From assembly GCF_046297895.1 (NCBI RefSeq), contig NZ_JBKBHC010000004.1, forward strand, positions 310,001-374,000: a stretch of 64,000 nucleotides of DNA, written 5' to 3'. Below are positions 53,753 to 64,000 of the stretch, one piece after another. Position numbers and translations under genes: made by a program. Each line of letters opens with the position of its first letter. Within the stretch, counting starts at the first letter, position 1. This DNA comes from Ferrovibrio sp046297895 (GTDB lineage Bacteria; Pseudomonadota; Alphaproteobacteria; Ferrovibrionales; Ferrovibrionaceae). The notes beneath the pieces are model-generated. The model saw only the letters and a list, made by a program, of their open reading frames with translations, was not told where the DNA came from and did no database searches.

Positions 53753-54205
53753 ATGGCCGAACGCTACGTCGAAACCCTGCGGCTGATGACCCAGGCCTGG
53801 CAATGCGATCATCTGGGACATGTGAATGTCAGTTTCTACGTGGGCTGGCTGGGAGATGCCGCCTTCGCCATCGGTGCCATGCACGGCATGCCACGCGAAC
53901 GGGCGGAGGCCGAGAATGTCGGGACGGCCGCGGTGCGGATGGAAATCGACTATCAGGCCGAGTTGCGCGGCGGCGACATGGTGCGGATGGAAACCACTGT
54001 GGAAAGCATAGCCGAGCGCAAGATCGTGTTCAGGCACAGGCTGATCCGGGTTGGCGACGACAAGGTTGCCATGTCGGCGCGATTGACCGGAGTGTGCATT
54101 GATCTCGTGAAGCGCCGATCGCGGGCCTTTCCGCCGGATTTCGTCGAACGGATTGCGGCAACCTTCGGTATTGTTCCCGTCGCGCCTAGGGAGAGCGTGA
54201 TATGA
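53753..54205 (+). CDS. Acyl-CoA thioesterase (4HBT type)
   Basis: A 150-residue hot-dog-fold thioesterase. WQCDHLGHVNVSFYVGWLGDA has the catalytic Asp and the helix following it, as in 4-hydroxybenzoyl-CoA thioesterase and YbgC relatives. MEIDYQAELRGGDMVRMET continues the fold. It overlaps the next thioesterase by 4 bases. The substrate is a CoA ester, perhaps from branched-chain catabolism given the neighbours. Confidence 0.88.
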   Translation: MAERYVETLRLMTQAWQCDHLGHVNVSFYVGWLGDAAFAIGAMHGMPRERAEAENVGTAAVRMEIDYQAELRGGDMVRMETTVESIAERKIVFRHRLIRVGDDKVAMSARLTGVCIDLVKRRSRAFPPDFVERIAATFGIVPVAPRESVI

Positions 54206-54690
54206 ATGCCGCGCCAGACTTGAAGCCGCAGGATCCGAATTTCGAGGCCCGCGTACGCGACAGTTTCAACCGTCAGCCGGCGATGCATCTGATCGGCGCG
54301 CGCATGATCGTGGCGCGGCCCGGCCATTGCGAGATCGAATTGCTGCGCCAGCCCAAGGTGACCCAGCAGCACGGCTTCGTGCATGGCGGGATTGTTGGCA
54401 TGATCGCCGATTCCGCAGCCGGTTATGCCGCCTATAGTTTGTTTCCGGCAGATTCCACCGTGCTGACCGTCGAGTACAAGCTCAACCTGATGGCCCCGGC
54501 TGATGCCGACCGGCTGGTGGCGCGCAGCATCGTAACCCGCCATGGCCGCACCCTGACGATCTGTACGCTCGACGTATTCGGCCATAAAAACGACACGATG
54601 ACGCATTGCGCTACCGGGCTGGCGACCATGATGTGTGTTCTCGGCCGGCCTGACGGCCCGCGGGATGCGCCGTCAGGCACGATCCGCTAA
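54202..54690 (+). CDS. PaaI family thioesterase
   Basis: A 162-residue hot-dog thioesterase of the PaaI/COG2050 type: QHGFVHGGIVGMIADSAAGYAAYS contains the HGG and catalytic Asp region, then VEYKLNLMAPADADRL. It differs from the upstream 4HBT type, so two classes of thioesterase are co-expressed. Confidence 0.88.
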   Translation: MNAAPDLKPQDPNFEARVRDSFNRQPAMHLIGARMIVARPGHCEIELLRQPKVTQQHGFVHGGIVGMIADSAAGYAAYSLFPADSTVLTVEYKLNLMAPADADRLVARSIVTRHGRTLTICTLDVFGHKNDTMTHCATGLATMMCVLGRPDGPRDAPSGTIR

Positions 54691-54738
54691 TATCCGGCCG
54701 GCCCGATTCAGAGATTTCCGTCGCAGAAGGGTATCATC

Positions 54739-55911
54739 ATGATCGCCAATTCCTATCCGACCCTCGATTTCGGGCTGGGCGAAACCGCCGACATGCTGCG
54801 CCAGAGCGTGCGCGGCTTTGTCGACAGCGAACTGACACCGCGCGCCGACGAGATCGACAGGAGCAACCATTTCCCGCGCGACCTGTGGACCAAGTTCGGC
54901 GAGCTGGGCCTGCACGGCATCACGGTTGAAGAAGAATATGGCGGTTCCGGCCTGGGCTATCTTGAGCATTGCATCGCGATGGAAGAAGTCAGCCGGGGTT
55001 CGGCTTCCGTCGGCCTGTCCTATGGCGCGCATTCCAACCTCTGCGTCAACCAGATCCGCCGCAATGGCAATGAGCAGCAGAAAAAACGCTACTTGCCGAA
55101 ACTGATTTCAGGCGAACATCTCGGTGCGCTGGCGATGAGCGAACCGAATGCCGGTTCCGATGTGGTGTCGATGAAGCTGCGCGCCGACAAGAAAGGCGAC
55201 CGCTATATCCTCAACGGCAACAAGATGTGGATCACCAACGGTCCGCAGGCCGATGTGCTGGTGGTCTATGCCAAGACCGATCCGGCCGCCGGCCCGCGCG
55301 GCATCACCGCGTTCCTGATCGAGAAGGGATTCAAGGGGTTCTCCACCGCGCAGAAGCTCGACAAGCTGGGCATGCGCGGATCCGACACCGGAGAACTGGT
55401 CTTCGAGGATTGCGAGGTGCCGGAAGAAAACGTGCTGGGTCAGGTCGGACGCGGCGTGAACGTGCTGATGAGCGGCCTGGACTACGAACGCGCCGTTCTG
55501 GCCGCAGGCCCCATCGGCATCATGCAGGCGGCCCTGGACGTGGTGCTGCCCTATATCCACGAACGTCAGCAGTTCGGCCAGCCCATCGGCAGCTTCCAGC
55601 TCATCCAGGGCAAGGTCGCCGACATGTATACCGAGATGAATGCCGCCCGCGCTTATGTCTATGCCGTGGCGCGGGCCTGCGACCGTGGCCAGACTACGCG
55701 CAAGGACGCCGCCGGCGCCATCCTGTTCGCGGCCGAAAAGGCGACCAAGATCGCGCTGGATGCCATCCAGATTCTGGGCGGCAACGGTTACATCAACGAC
55801 TATCCGACCGGCCGCCTGCTGCGTGATGCCAAGCTCTATGAGATTGGCGCCGGAACGTCGGAAATCCGGCGCATGCTGATCGGCCGTGAAATCTTTGAGG
55901 AGACCAAGTGA
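54739..55911 (+). CDS. ivd: Isovaleryl-CoA dehydrogenase
   Basis: A 390-residue acyl-CoA dehydrogenase that oxidises isovaleryl-CoA to 3-methylcrotonyl-CoA in leucine breakdown. The catalytic Glu is in the helix G position, GLDYERAVLAAGPIGIMQAAL (Glu250), which marks isovaleryl-CoA dehydrogenases. AMSEPNAGSDVVSM and KMWITNGPQADVLVVYAK are the FAD/substrate motifs; GNGYINDYPTGRLLRDAKLYEIGAGTSEI, quoted in part as GNGYINDYPTGRLLRD, is the C-terminal FAD region. The carboxylase for its product lies at 62.6 kb. Confidence 0.93.
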   Translation: MIANSYPTLDFGLGETADMLRQSVRGFVDSELTPRADEIDRSNHFPRDLWTKFGELGLHGITVEEEYGGSGLGYLEHCIAMEEVSRGSASVGLSYGAHSNLCVNQIRRNGNEQQKKRYLPKLISGEHLGALAMSEPNAGSDVVSMKLRADKKGDRYILNGNKMWITNGPQADVLVVYAKTDPAAGPRGITAFLIEKGFKGFSTAQKLDKLGMRGSDTGELVFEDCEVPEENVLGQVGRGVNVLMSGLDYERAVLAAGPIGIMQAALDVVLPYIHERQQFGQPIGSFQLIQGKVADMYTEMNAARAYVYAVARACDRGQTTRKDAAGAILFAAEKATKIALDAIQILGGNGYINDYPTGRLLRDAKLYEIGAGTSEIRRMLIGREIFEETK

Positions 55912-56516
55912 GGCCGCAGATTGCCCTTGCCCTGCTGCTGGTTGCGGCTCCGGCTGCCGCGGATGAGCATGATCTGCGCTGGGAGCCTCTGCGCGCCGCA
56001 CAGCAGCGCGTCGGCTGGATTGCCGAAGGATTGACGGCCGCGCCGCAGATCGCCGAATCATTCACGGCGCCCATGGGCTATCGCGTCGAACGCTATCTGT
56101 GGAAGGCGCAGAAGCCGGCTGGCGCTTTTGCGCTGGCCGTGCTGCGCGACCTCAGCGAGGACGATCATTACCTCAGCGGCCCGGTCGATCTGATGAAATT
56201 CGCCACCATCATGCTCAAGGGCCTGGAAGCTCCGTTACCCAAGGCACTGGAAGCGACTGACCAGAAGGTCGCCACCGGCCATGGCCCGGTTCTGGCTCGG
56301 CGTTTTGAGCTGGGGCTGCGGCAATGTCTGGTGCTGGGTTTCTATGCCGAACCGCAGGGCAAGCCGAACGGCCCTGCTGCCGCCAGGACCGAACCGCTGC
56401 ATGAAGGCAGTCTGCGGCTGGATGGGGTTTACTGCGCAGCAGCCGGTCAGCCGCTGACGTCGCAGCAGGTGATGGACTATGCCATCGGCATGAAGTTGCA
56501 GCCGGCGAAGAACTGA
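55908..56516 (+). CDS. Secreted hypothetical protein
   Basis: 202 residues starting with GTG, overlapping the ivd stop by 4 bases. A signal peptide (PQIALALLLVAAPAAA) is followed by a soluble domain with two Cys (LRQCLVLGF, GVYCAAAG), which could pair. I recognise no family. Its place between two acyl-CoA dehydrogenase genes may be chance; the export signal makes a direct metabolic role unlikely. Confidence 0.65.
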   Translation: MRPQIALALLLVAAPAAADEHDLRWEPLRAAQQRVGWIAEGLTAAPQIAESFTAPMGYRVERYLWKAQKPAGAFALAVLRDLSEDDHYLSGPVDLMKFATIMLKGLEAPLPKALEATDQKVATGHGPVLARRFELGLRQCLVLGFYAEPQGKPNGPAAARTEPLHEGSLRLDGVYCAAAGQPLTSQQVMDYAIGMKLQPAKN

Positions 56517-56537
56517 GAAGGATCGGGGAGGACGGCA

Positions 56538-57671
56538 ATGCTGAGCCAGGAACAGCAGATGGTGCGCGACATGGCTCGGGATTTCGCCCGCGACAGGCTG
56601 GCGCCTGGCGCCGCCGAGCGCGACCGCACGGCCGAGCCGCCGCGCGAACTGCTGCGTGAAATGGGTGCGCTTGGCCTGATGGGGATGGGCATCCCGGAGG
56701 AATGGGGCGGAGCGGGAACGGATTTCGTTTCCTATGTTCTGGCGCTGGAAGAGATTGCCGCCGCCGATGGCGCGGTCAGCACCATCATGTCCGTCAACAA
56801 TTCGCCCGTCTGCGCGGCCCTGCTGCGCTATGGTACGCCGGCGCAGAAGGAACGCTTCCTCAAGCCTTTGGCTCGGGGCGAATGGATCGGGGCCTTCTGC
56901 CTGACCGAACCGCAGGCGGGTTCCGATGCCTCGGCGCTGAAGACCCGTGCGCGGCGGGAGGGCGATGGCTGGGTGATCAACGGCGTGAAGCAGTTCATCA
57001 CCTCGGGTTCTATCGCGAAACTGGCATTGGTGTTTGCCGTCAGCGACCCAGGGGCGGGTAAGCGCGGCATTTCCTGTTTCCTGGTGCCGACCGACACGCC
57101 CGGCTATCAGGTCGCGAGCGTGGAGAAGAAGCTCGGGCAGAAATGCTCCGACACCTGCCAGATCGTGTTCGACAACCTGAAAGTCGGCCCTGACGCCCTG
57201 CTGGGCGCAGAGGGCGAGGGTTACCGCATCGCCCTGGCCAACCTGGAATCCGGTCGCATCGGCATCGCCGCCCAGGCCACGGGGATGGCCCGGGCCGCCT
57301 TCGAGGCCGCGCTGGCCTATGCCGGCCAGCGCGAGGCCTTCGGCACGGCAATCATCAACCATCAGGCGATAGGTTTCCGGCTGGCCGATATGGCCACGCG
57401 GATTGAGGCGGCCCGGCAGTTGCTGCTGAACGCTGCGCGGCTGAAGGATGCCGGCCAGCCCTGCCTGAAGGAAGCCAGCATGGCCAAATTGTTTGCATCC
57501 GAAATGGCCGAACGCGTATGCTCGGATGCCATCCAGATTCACGGCGGTTATGGCTATCTCGCCGACTTTCCGGTCGAGCGCATATACCGCGATGTCCGTG
57601 TCTGCCAGATCTACGAAGGCACCAGCGACGTGCAGCGGCTGGTCATCAGCCGGGCCCTGACAGGAAGCTAG
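56538..57671 (+). CDS. Acyl-CoA dehydrogenase (short/branched-chain type)
   Basis: A 377-residue FAD enzyme. FCLTEPQAGSDASALKT and GVKQFITSGSIAKLALV are core motifs. The catalytic Glu is at the normal late position, QIYEGTSDVQRLVI, unlike isovaleryl-CoA dehydrogenase, so it is a butyryl, 2-methylbutyryl or isobutyryl-CoA type. With ivd it would cover several branched-chain substrates. AAGGATCGGGGAGG precedes the ATG. Confidence 0.9.
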   Translation: MLSQEQQMVRDMARDFARDRLAPGAAERDRTAEPPRELLREMGALGLMGMGIPEEWGGAGTDFVSYVLALEEIAAADGAVSTIMSVNNSPVCAALLRYGTPAQKERFLKPLARGEWIGAFCLTEPQAGSDASALKTRARREGDGWVINGVKQFITSGSIAKLALVFAVSDPGAGKRGISCFLVPTDTPGYQVASVEKKLGQKCSDTCQIVFDNLKVGPDALLGAEGEGYRIALANLESGRIGIAAQATGMARAAFEAALAYAGQREAFGTAIINHQAIGFRLADMATRIEAARQLLLNAARLKDAGQPCLKEASMAKLFASEMAERVCSDAIQIHGGYGYLADFPVERIYRDVRVCQIYEGTSDVQRLVISRALTGS

Positions 57672-57696
57672 CGGCCGCAGCCAGAAGGAACGAGGA

Positions 57697-59478
57697 TTGA
57701 ACCAGGCCAACGAGATACTTTTTGTTGCATCTCTGTTGGTCCTGGTCAGCATTTTCGCCGGGTCGGCCTCCAGTCGTTTCGGCGTGCCTTTCCTGCTGGT
57801 CTTCCTGGGGCTGGGCCTTTTTGCCGGCGAGGGCGGCCCGGGTGGAATCGTCTTCCGCGATTACCAGCTCACCTATGCCGTCGGCTCCGCTGCCTTGGGC
57901 ATCATCCTTTTCGACGGCGGCCTGCGCACGAATTTCGCAACCGTGCGCCTGGTTGCCGGCCCCGCCTTTGCGCTGGCCACGGTGGGCGTGGTTGGAACGG
58001 CGGCCCTGGTCGGCGTGGCGGCCCATTTCGCCTTGGGTCTCGGACTGCTCGAATCCTTCCTGGTCGGTGCCATCGTCGGTTCCACCGACGCGGCCGCGGT
58101 GTTCTTCCTGCTCAACATGAAGGGCATGGCGCTGCAGAAGCGGGTCAGCGGCACGCTTGAGGTGGAGTCCGGGATCAACGATCCCATGGCGATCTTCCTC
58201 ACGATGGTCTGCGTTGAACTGCTCCGCCAGGGCCAGCCACCCGACAGCCTGCAACTTGTCCTGTTGTTCGTGATCCAGATGCTGGGCGGTCTGGCAGTCG
58301 GCGTGATCGGCGGGTTCCTGCTGGTGGCGTTGTTCAACCGCGTTCCTGTGGCTGGCGGCCTGTATCCCATTGTTGCGATGGCGGCGGCTTTGCTGATCTT
58401 CTCCGGCGCGCATTTCGTGCAGGCCTCGGGCTTTGTGGCTGTCTATGTGGCTGGTCTGGTACTTGGCAACCGGCGCCACCGCGGCGCCCAGGTGATTCTG
58501 CGATTCTACGATGGATTGAGCTGGCTGGGACAGATCGTGATGTTCCTGCTGCTTGGCCTGCTGATGACGCCTGAGGAGATGACGCCCTATGCATTGGGCA
58601 GCGGCATCGTGGCGGCTATCCTGATCCTGTTGGCCCGCCCGATCGCCGTGCTGCTCTGCCTGGTGCCTTTCCGTTACACGTGGCGCGAGATCGGTTTCGT
58701 TTCTTGGGTTGGTCTGCGTGGCGCCGTACCGATTTTCCTCGCCACAATTCCGGTATTGGCGCAGTTGCCCAGATCCGAGCTCTATGTGACGGCCGCCTTC
58801 GTCTGCGTGGTTGCATCTCTGACCGTGCAGGGCTGGACCATCGGGCCGATGGCGCGTTTCTTCGGCCTGGAACTGCCGCCGAAGCCGGAAGCAGTCAGCC
58901 GTACCGACCTTGACCTTGGCTCGACGCTGGACCGCGATGTCGCCAGCTATCGCGTCGAGGCCGATGCCCCGGCGCTGGGCTATCGGTATAGCGAACTGCC
59001 GCTGCCGCGCCGCTGTCGTATCATCAGCGTGATCCGTGATGGCGCCGTGATGGATCGTCAGAAACTGGAGAACCTGGCGCCCGGGGATTATCTCTTGGTA
59101 CTGGCTCCGGCCGAGCATTTTTTTCAGCTCGACCGTCTATTTACCGCACGGCGGCAAAGTAAACGCGAACGCAAGCGTGCCGAACGCGGCGAAGAAGTGT
59201 TCGGTGAGTTCGTCCTGACCGGTGACACGCTGATGGGCGAAGTATCGATGCTCTACGGCATCCCGGTGGACGAAAAAGATCACAGGGAACCGGTGGGGGC
59301 TTATGTACGCCGCAAGCTGCGCCATCGAGCCGTGGTCGGGGATCGCGTGCGGGTCGGTCCGGTCGAATTCGTGGTTCGGGAAATCCGCAATGAACGAATT
59401 ACTTCGGTTGGCATCGAACTGGAACCGGAAGAGCATCCGATTCTGCGTGGCTTCCGTCGGGCCTTCGGTTTCGACTAG
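57697..59478 (+). CDS. Potassium/proton antiporter (NhaP2/CvrA type)
   Basis: A 593-residue CPA1 antiporter. Twelve or so helices fill residues 1-390, with FLGLGLFAGEGGPGG, STDAAAVFFLLN, VESGINDPMAIFLTM (the paired acids) and WVGLRGAVPIFLATIP. A TrkA-C regulatory domain (about 405-490) and a CorC/HlyC-like transporter-associated domain follow. This fits NhaP2, which exports K+. The start is TTG with GAAGGAACGAGGA before it. Its place among the acyl-CoA genes is probably unrelated. Confidence 0.88.
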   Translation: MNQANEILFVASLLVLVSIFAGSASSRFGVPFLLVFLGLGLFAGEGGPGGIVFRDYQLTYAVGSAALGIILFDGGLRTNFATVRLVAGPAFALATVGVVGTAALVGVAAHFALGLGLLESFLVGAIVGSTDAAAVFFLLNMKGMALQKRVSGTLEVESGINDPMAIFLTMVCVELLRQGQPPDSLQLVLLFVIQMLGGLAVGVIGGFLLVALFNRVPVAGGLYPIVAMAAALLIFSGAHFVQASGFVAVYVAGLVLGNRRHRGAQVILRFYDGLSWLGQIVMFLLLGLLMTPEEMTPYALGSGIVAAILILLARPIAVLLCLVPFRYTWREIGFVSWVGLRGAVPIFLATIPVLAQLPRSELYVTAAFVCVVASLTVQGWTIGPMARFFGLELPPKPEAVSRTDLDLGSTLDRDVASYRVEADAPALGYRYSELPLPRRCRIISVIRDGAVMDRQKLENLAPGDYLLVLAPAEHFFQLDRLFTARRQSKRERKRAERGEEVFGEFVLTGDTLMGEVSMLYGIPVDEKDHREPVGAYVRRKLRHRAVVGDRVRVGPVEFVVREIRNERITSVGIELEPEEHPILRGFRRAFGFD

Positions 59479-59510
59479 ACTGCAAAAAACAAGAAACGAC
59501 GGAGGAAGCC

Positions 59511-60116
59511 ATGTCTGCCCCGCTGGAATTCTATTTCGATTTTTCCTCGCCTTATGGCTATATCGCGGCCCAACGCATCGATCAGGTCGCAATCAGGCAT
59601 GGCCGCAGCGTTGACTGGCGGCCGATGCTGCTGGGGGCGGTGTTCAAGGTGGCTGGCAGCAGGCCACTTACCGAGTATCCATTGAAGGGAAGGTATTCCA
59701 TCCACGACTTTAAGAGATCCGCGCGCGAGCATGGCATTGCTTTCAACATGCCGGCGACATTTCCGCTGCCGACCCAGGCCGCAGCGCGCGGCGTTTACTG
59801 GCTGAAGCAGGTTCTGCCTGAAAAGGCGGTTTCCTTCGCCAAGGCGGTTTATGCCGCTTACTTCGTTGATGGCAAAGACATCTCCTCGCCCGATCTTGTC
59901 GCCGACATCGCTGCCAGCCTTGGTGTCGACCGCAAAGCTTTCCAGGCCGGTATAGAAAATCCTGACATCAAGGCCAAGCTGCGCGAGGTGACCGATGACG
60001 CGATCCATAATCGCGGAATTTTTGGATCGCCATTCGTGTTCGTCGATGGCGAACCTTTCTGGGGCGCCGACCGCCTCGACATGATCGACCGCTGGCTGCA
60101 GCGCGGCGGCTGGTGA
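59511..60116 (+). CDS. 2-Hydroxychromene-2-carboxylate isomerase/DsbA-like protein, copy 1
   Basis: A 201-residue kappa-class glutathione-transferase-like thioredoxin-fold protein. LEFYFDFSSPYGYIAAQRID has the family Ser in place of a CxxC motif; GIFGSPFVFVDGEPFWGADRL closes it. The family isomerises 2-hydroxychromene-2-carboxylate in naphthalene breakdown, but most members have no known substrate. A related copy follows 33 bases later. Confidence 0.9.
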   Translation: MSAPLEFYFDFSSPYGYIAAQRIDQVAIRHGRSVDWRPMLLGAVFKVAGSRPLTEYPLKGRYSIHDFKRSAREHGIAFNMPATFPLPTQAAARGVYWLKQVLPEKAVSFAKAVYAAYFVDGKDISSPDLVADIAASLGVDRKAFQAGIENPDIKAKLREVTDDAIHNRGIFGSPFVFVDGEPFWGADRLDMIDRWLQRGGW

Positions 60117-60149
60117 ACTCACACATAAGAAAGAACAAGGAAACGTCCG

Positions 60150-60749
60150 ATGGCCGACCCGATCGTCTTTTACTGGGATTTCCCTTCGCCTTACGCCTAT
60201 ATCGGCGCCAACCGGATCGAGGCCGTCGCGGCCAGGCATGGCCGCAGTGTCGACTGGCGGCCGATCTCGATCGGCCATCTGTGGAAGGCGATCCCCGACC
60301 GCACGCCATTTCCCAAGATCAAGATGGATTACATGATGCACGACTGGACGCGCTCTGCCCAGTTGGCCGGCCTGCCCATCGTCACCACGCCTGATCCGTT
60401 TCCAACCGACGCCAAGCTGCCCCGTCTGCTGTTTTATCGCCTCAAGGCCCAGGATACTGCCAAGGCCAGGGCCTTCGCTCTGGCGGCTTATCGCCAGTAT
60501 TGGGGCGAGGGCAGGGATATCGCAAAGCCGGAGCATCTGGCCGGCATTGTGAAATCGCTTGGCATTGCTGAATCCGAGATTGCCGTTGCCGCCGAGGATG
60601 CGGCGGCCCGCCAGGCGGTGCTGGCCGCCACTGCCGAGGCGACGGCATTGAAGGCCTTCGGCACACCAACCTTCGTGGTTGACGGCGAGATGTTCTGGGG
60701 ATCGGACCGGATCGACCAGATCGATCAGTGGCTGTCCCGCAAGGCTTGA
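60150..60749 (+). CDS. 2-Hydroxychromene-2-carboxylate isomerase/DsbA-like protein, copy 2
   Basis: A 199-residue paralogue of the previous protein: IVFYWDFPSPYAYIGANRIE and FGTPTFVVDGEMFWGSDRID. HGRSVDWRPI matches HGRSVDWRPM in copy 1, where the DNA is almost the same too. The rest has diverged, pointing to an old tandem duplication with selection at the active-site ends. Confidence 0.9.
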   Translation: MADPIVFYWDFPSPYAYIGANRIEAVAARHGRSVDWRPISIGHLWKAIPDRTPFPKIKMDYMMHDWTRSAQLAGLPIVTTPDPFPTDAKLPRLLFYRLKAQDTAKARAFALAAYRQYWGEGRDIAKPEHLAGIVKSLGIAESEIAVAAEDAAARQAVLAATAEATALKAFGTPTFVVDGEMFWGSDRIDQIDQWLSRKA

Positions 60750-60756
60750 CCCGCAG

Positions 60757-61704
60757 ATGAGCGAAAAACCCGGCAGCCTGCTGGCTTCCGCCGGGCTCGT
60801 GGTCACGGCGCTGCTCTGGGGCGCGATGATCCCGATGACCCATGCGTTGGCAACACGTCACCTCGATCCCTTTTTCGTGTCTGCGATCCGCTACCTGATC
60901 CCGGCGCCGCTGCTGATCGGCATGGCCTTCCTGTTCGACCGGCGCTCGCCGTTCCGCACGCCGCTGCCCTGGCGGACGGTATTCAAGCTTGGGGCGGGTA
61001 TGGCCTGCTTTTCGATCTTCTACACAATCGGCATCATGCTTTCTGATCCGGTGCGTGCCGCCATTGCCATGAGCTGCGGCCCGCTGGTGGCCGCCCTGCT
61101 CACCAAGGCGATGCTACGCGTGCCGCTGGCCCGCGGCTTCTGGCCGGCTGCGGCCTGCGCCGTGATCGGCGCCAGCCTCGTCGCGCTCGATGCCGTTCGG
61201 CCACGGGCCGGCAGCGCGGGCGATACAGGTTATGCCGGCGAAGCCCTGCTGGTGTTCGCGATGGTGAGCTGGAGCTGGTATTCGCTGAAGGTACAGGCCT
61301 GGCTCGGGCCACTGGGCTGGAGCCAGATGCGGATCACCTGCCTGACCTCACTGGCCGGCGGCATCCTGATCTGCGCATTGTTCCTGGTGCTGGCGGCCCT
61401 GCAACCGTCGCGGTTGCCAACGGAGATGCCATCGGCCGCCGCTCTGGGCATGCTGGCCTGGGTCGGCATCGGTGGGGCAGGATTGGCGATCCTGTTCTGG
61501 AATTTCGGCGTCAGCCATGTTGGCGTGCCGGTCGCGACGCTCTACACCAGTCTTGCGCCGGTATTTTCCGTTGCCGTCGCGGCTGCCTTCTTCGGCAGCA
61601 CGGTAACCCTGCAGCAGATCGCCGGCGGGATGCTGATCCTCGCCGGCGTCGTCCGCATGCAGTGGCTGCAGGCCCGTGCGTTACGGCCTCAGAAGATGGT
61701 ATAG
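60757..61704 (+). CDS. EamA/DMT family transporter
   Basis: A protein of about 315 residues with ten helices in two EamA repeats (LVVTALLWGAMIPMTHALA in the first; LLVFAMVSWSWYSLKVQAW in the second). The second repeat ends LYTSLAPVFSVAVAAAFFG. The family exports metabolites, amino acids or drugs. ATG 60757 gives MSEKPGSLL; an earlier frame runs inside the isomerase gene. It converges with the SDR gene with a 16-base overlap. Confidence 0.88.
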   Translation: MSEKPGSLLASAGLVVTALLWGAMIPMTHALATRHLDPFFVSAIRYLIPAPLLIGMAFLFDRRSPFRTPLPWRTVFKLGAGMACFSIFYTIGIMLSDPVRAAIAMSCGPLVAALLTKAMLRVPLARGFWPAAACAVIGASLVALDAVRPRAGSAGDTGYAGEALLVFAMVSWSWYSLKVQAWLGPLGWSQMRITCLTSLAGGILICALFLVLAALQPSRLPTEMPSAAALGMLAWVGIGGAGLAILFWNFGVSHVGVPVATLYTSLAPVFSVAVAAAFFGSTVTLQQIAGGMLILAGVVRMQWLQARALRPQKMV

Positions 61705-62474
61705 GCGCCGTCGATCACAAAGCTGTCGCCGGTGTGGTAGGCGCTGGCGTCGCTCATCAGATAGACGGCAATGCCTGCGAAATCCGATCCCTGGCCCCAG
61801 CGCCGGGCGGGGATGCGCGGCAGCACGTTGCCGCTGAACTTCGGATCGGCCACGCCGGCGGCGGTCATCTCCGTCTCGATCCAGCCCGGCAGGATCGAGT
61901 TGGCCGTGACGTTGTATCGCGCCATCTCGACGGCCAGGGCGCGGATCACCGATACCATCGCCCCCTTGCTCGCCGCATAAGATTGTGCGCGGGCCGCGCC
62001 ATGGATCGAGGCCGTGCTGGCCATGCCGACCAGACGGCCGCCCGAGGTGTCGCCATGCTTGGCACGCTCGACCATGTGGCGGGCGGCGGCGCGCAGCGTG
62101 AAGAAGGCGCCATCCAGGTTCACCGACAGCACCCGGCGCCATTCCGCCGTGCTGAGTTCATGGAAGGCGGCGCGGGCCTGGCTGACGCCGGCATTGGCAA
62201 AGCAGCCATCGATCCGGCCCATCGCCTTCAGGGCGGCAGAGAAAGCCGAGTCCACCTGCGCCTCGTCCGAAACGTCCACCTTCTGCACCAGCACGCGACG
62301 GCCATAAGCCTTCAGTTTGGCGTCGGCGGCGGCGTTCTTGTCCGGATTGCCGCCCCAGATCACCAGGTCGCAGCCGGCCTGTGCCAGGCCCTCGGCCATG
62401 CCCAGTCCGATGCCGCCATTGCCGCCGGTCACCAAGGCAACCTTGCCGTTCAGATCGAAGCCCTTGCCGGCCAT
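61689..62474 (-). CDS. SDR family oxidoreductase
   Basis: A 261-residue classical SDR: TGGNGGIGLGMAEGLAQAG, NAGVSQARAAFHEL, MASTASIHGAARAQSYAASKG with the Ser-Tyr-Lys residues, and HTGDSFVIDGAY at the end. It is divergent from the MCC-beta gene by 173 bases. GAGGGAACATGG in the leader gives a ribosome site. The substrate is unknown. Confidence 0.9.
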   Translation of the reverse strand: MAGKGFDLNGKVALVTGGNGGIGLGMAEGLAQAGCDLVIWGGNPDKNAAADAKLKAYGRRVLVQKVDVSDEAQVDSAFSAALKAMGRIDGCFANAGVSQARAAFHELSTAEWRRVLSVNLDGAFFTLRAAARHMVERAKHGDTSGGRLVGMASTASIHGAARAQSYAASKGAMVSVIRALAVEMARYNVTANSILPGWIETEMTAAGVADPKFSGNVLPRIPARRWGQGSDFAGIAVYLMSDASAYHTGDSFVIDGAYTIF

Positions 62475-62647
62475 GTTCCCTCCATAGTTTTTGTCGATGC
62501 TGCCGATAGATAGAGCAAATCAGGCACTCACTATCCGGCACCCGTGGTTTTCACGTCAAGGCGGAGGCCGCACCCCTTGCGGCGGGCCGGGGGCGCTGGC
62601 ATGTTCGCCCGGTATTGCCCGAGAATGAAAAGCAGAACGCCAAGGTC

Positions 62648-64000
<1,353 letters not shown>

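Overview
The window looks like a chromosomal stretch of an alphaproteobacterium, most like the Rhodospirillales and relatives. The basis is high G+C with matching third-position bias, an E1-beta subunit carrying its own lipoyl domain, a fused IspDF, and the gene order dusB(nifR3)-ntrB-ntrC-ntrY-ntrX-trkA-dat-hfq-hflX. The family cannot be fixed from sequence reading alone. I see no rRNA, CRISPR array, transposase or integrase.

0-2.3 kb: a minus-strand group of a DUF1190 lipoprotein, a glutathionylspermidine-synthase-like protein and the start of a further gene, then an FtsB-like division protein. 2.4-9.8 kb: the pyruvate dehydrogenase operon (pdhA, pdhB, pdhC, a degenerate SDR, lpd) ending in a terminator, then lipA and a COQ10/RatA-like gene. 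9.8-13.4 kb: malonyl-CoA decarboxylase, then the minus-strand group ispDF-pgpA-cinA(C). 13.5-25.9 kb: dusB and the two nitrogen two-component systems, K+ uptake regulator trkA, D-amino-acid transaminase, hfq, hflX and an inositol-monophosphatase-family gene. 26-32.7 kb: gyrA-coaD-ppiA-ppiB-queA-tgt and a 34-residue membrane microprotein. 32.7-37.7 kb: a PAS_5 protein, tRNA-Lys, a DUF3833 lipoprotein, a TPR/glycosyltransferase gene split into two opposing halves, and a run of little-known genes. 37.7-43.7 kb: envelope genes, including a three-gene glycosyltransferase/LAB_N/ArnT-like set. 43.7-49 kb: P450, TetR and Rieske oxygenase, then a YeeE/YedE transporter operon with an FNR-type promoter. 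49-53.6 kb: lipB, an orphan FliN-like gene, tRNA-Leu, malic enzyme and a LysR regulator. 53.7-64 kb: acyl-CoA metabolism (two thioesterases, isovaleryl-CoA dehydrogenase, a second acyl-CoA dehydrogenase, methylcrotonyl-CoA carboxylase beta running off the end), with an antiporter, two DsbA-like isomerases, an EamA exporter and an SDR.

Links between genes: lipoate is made by LipB and LipA and used by the lipoyl domains of PdhB and PdhC. Hfq and NtrBC/NtrYX are global regulators. The last 10 kb suggests leucine/branched-chain acyl-CoA breakdown.

The most unusual observation is at 34.07-35.60 kb. Two abutting ORFs on opposite strands are the N-terminal and C-terminal halves of one TPR/glycosyltransferase-like protein. 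Turning the 34066-35048 segment round rebuilds a continuous gene apart from one extra base. This is a recent inversion, an invertible segment, or an assembly fault.
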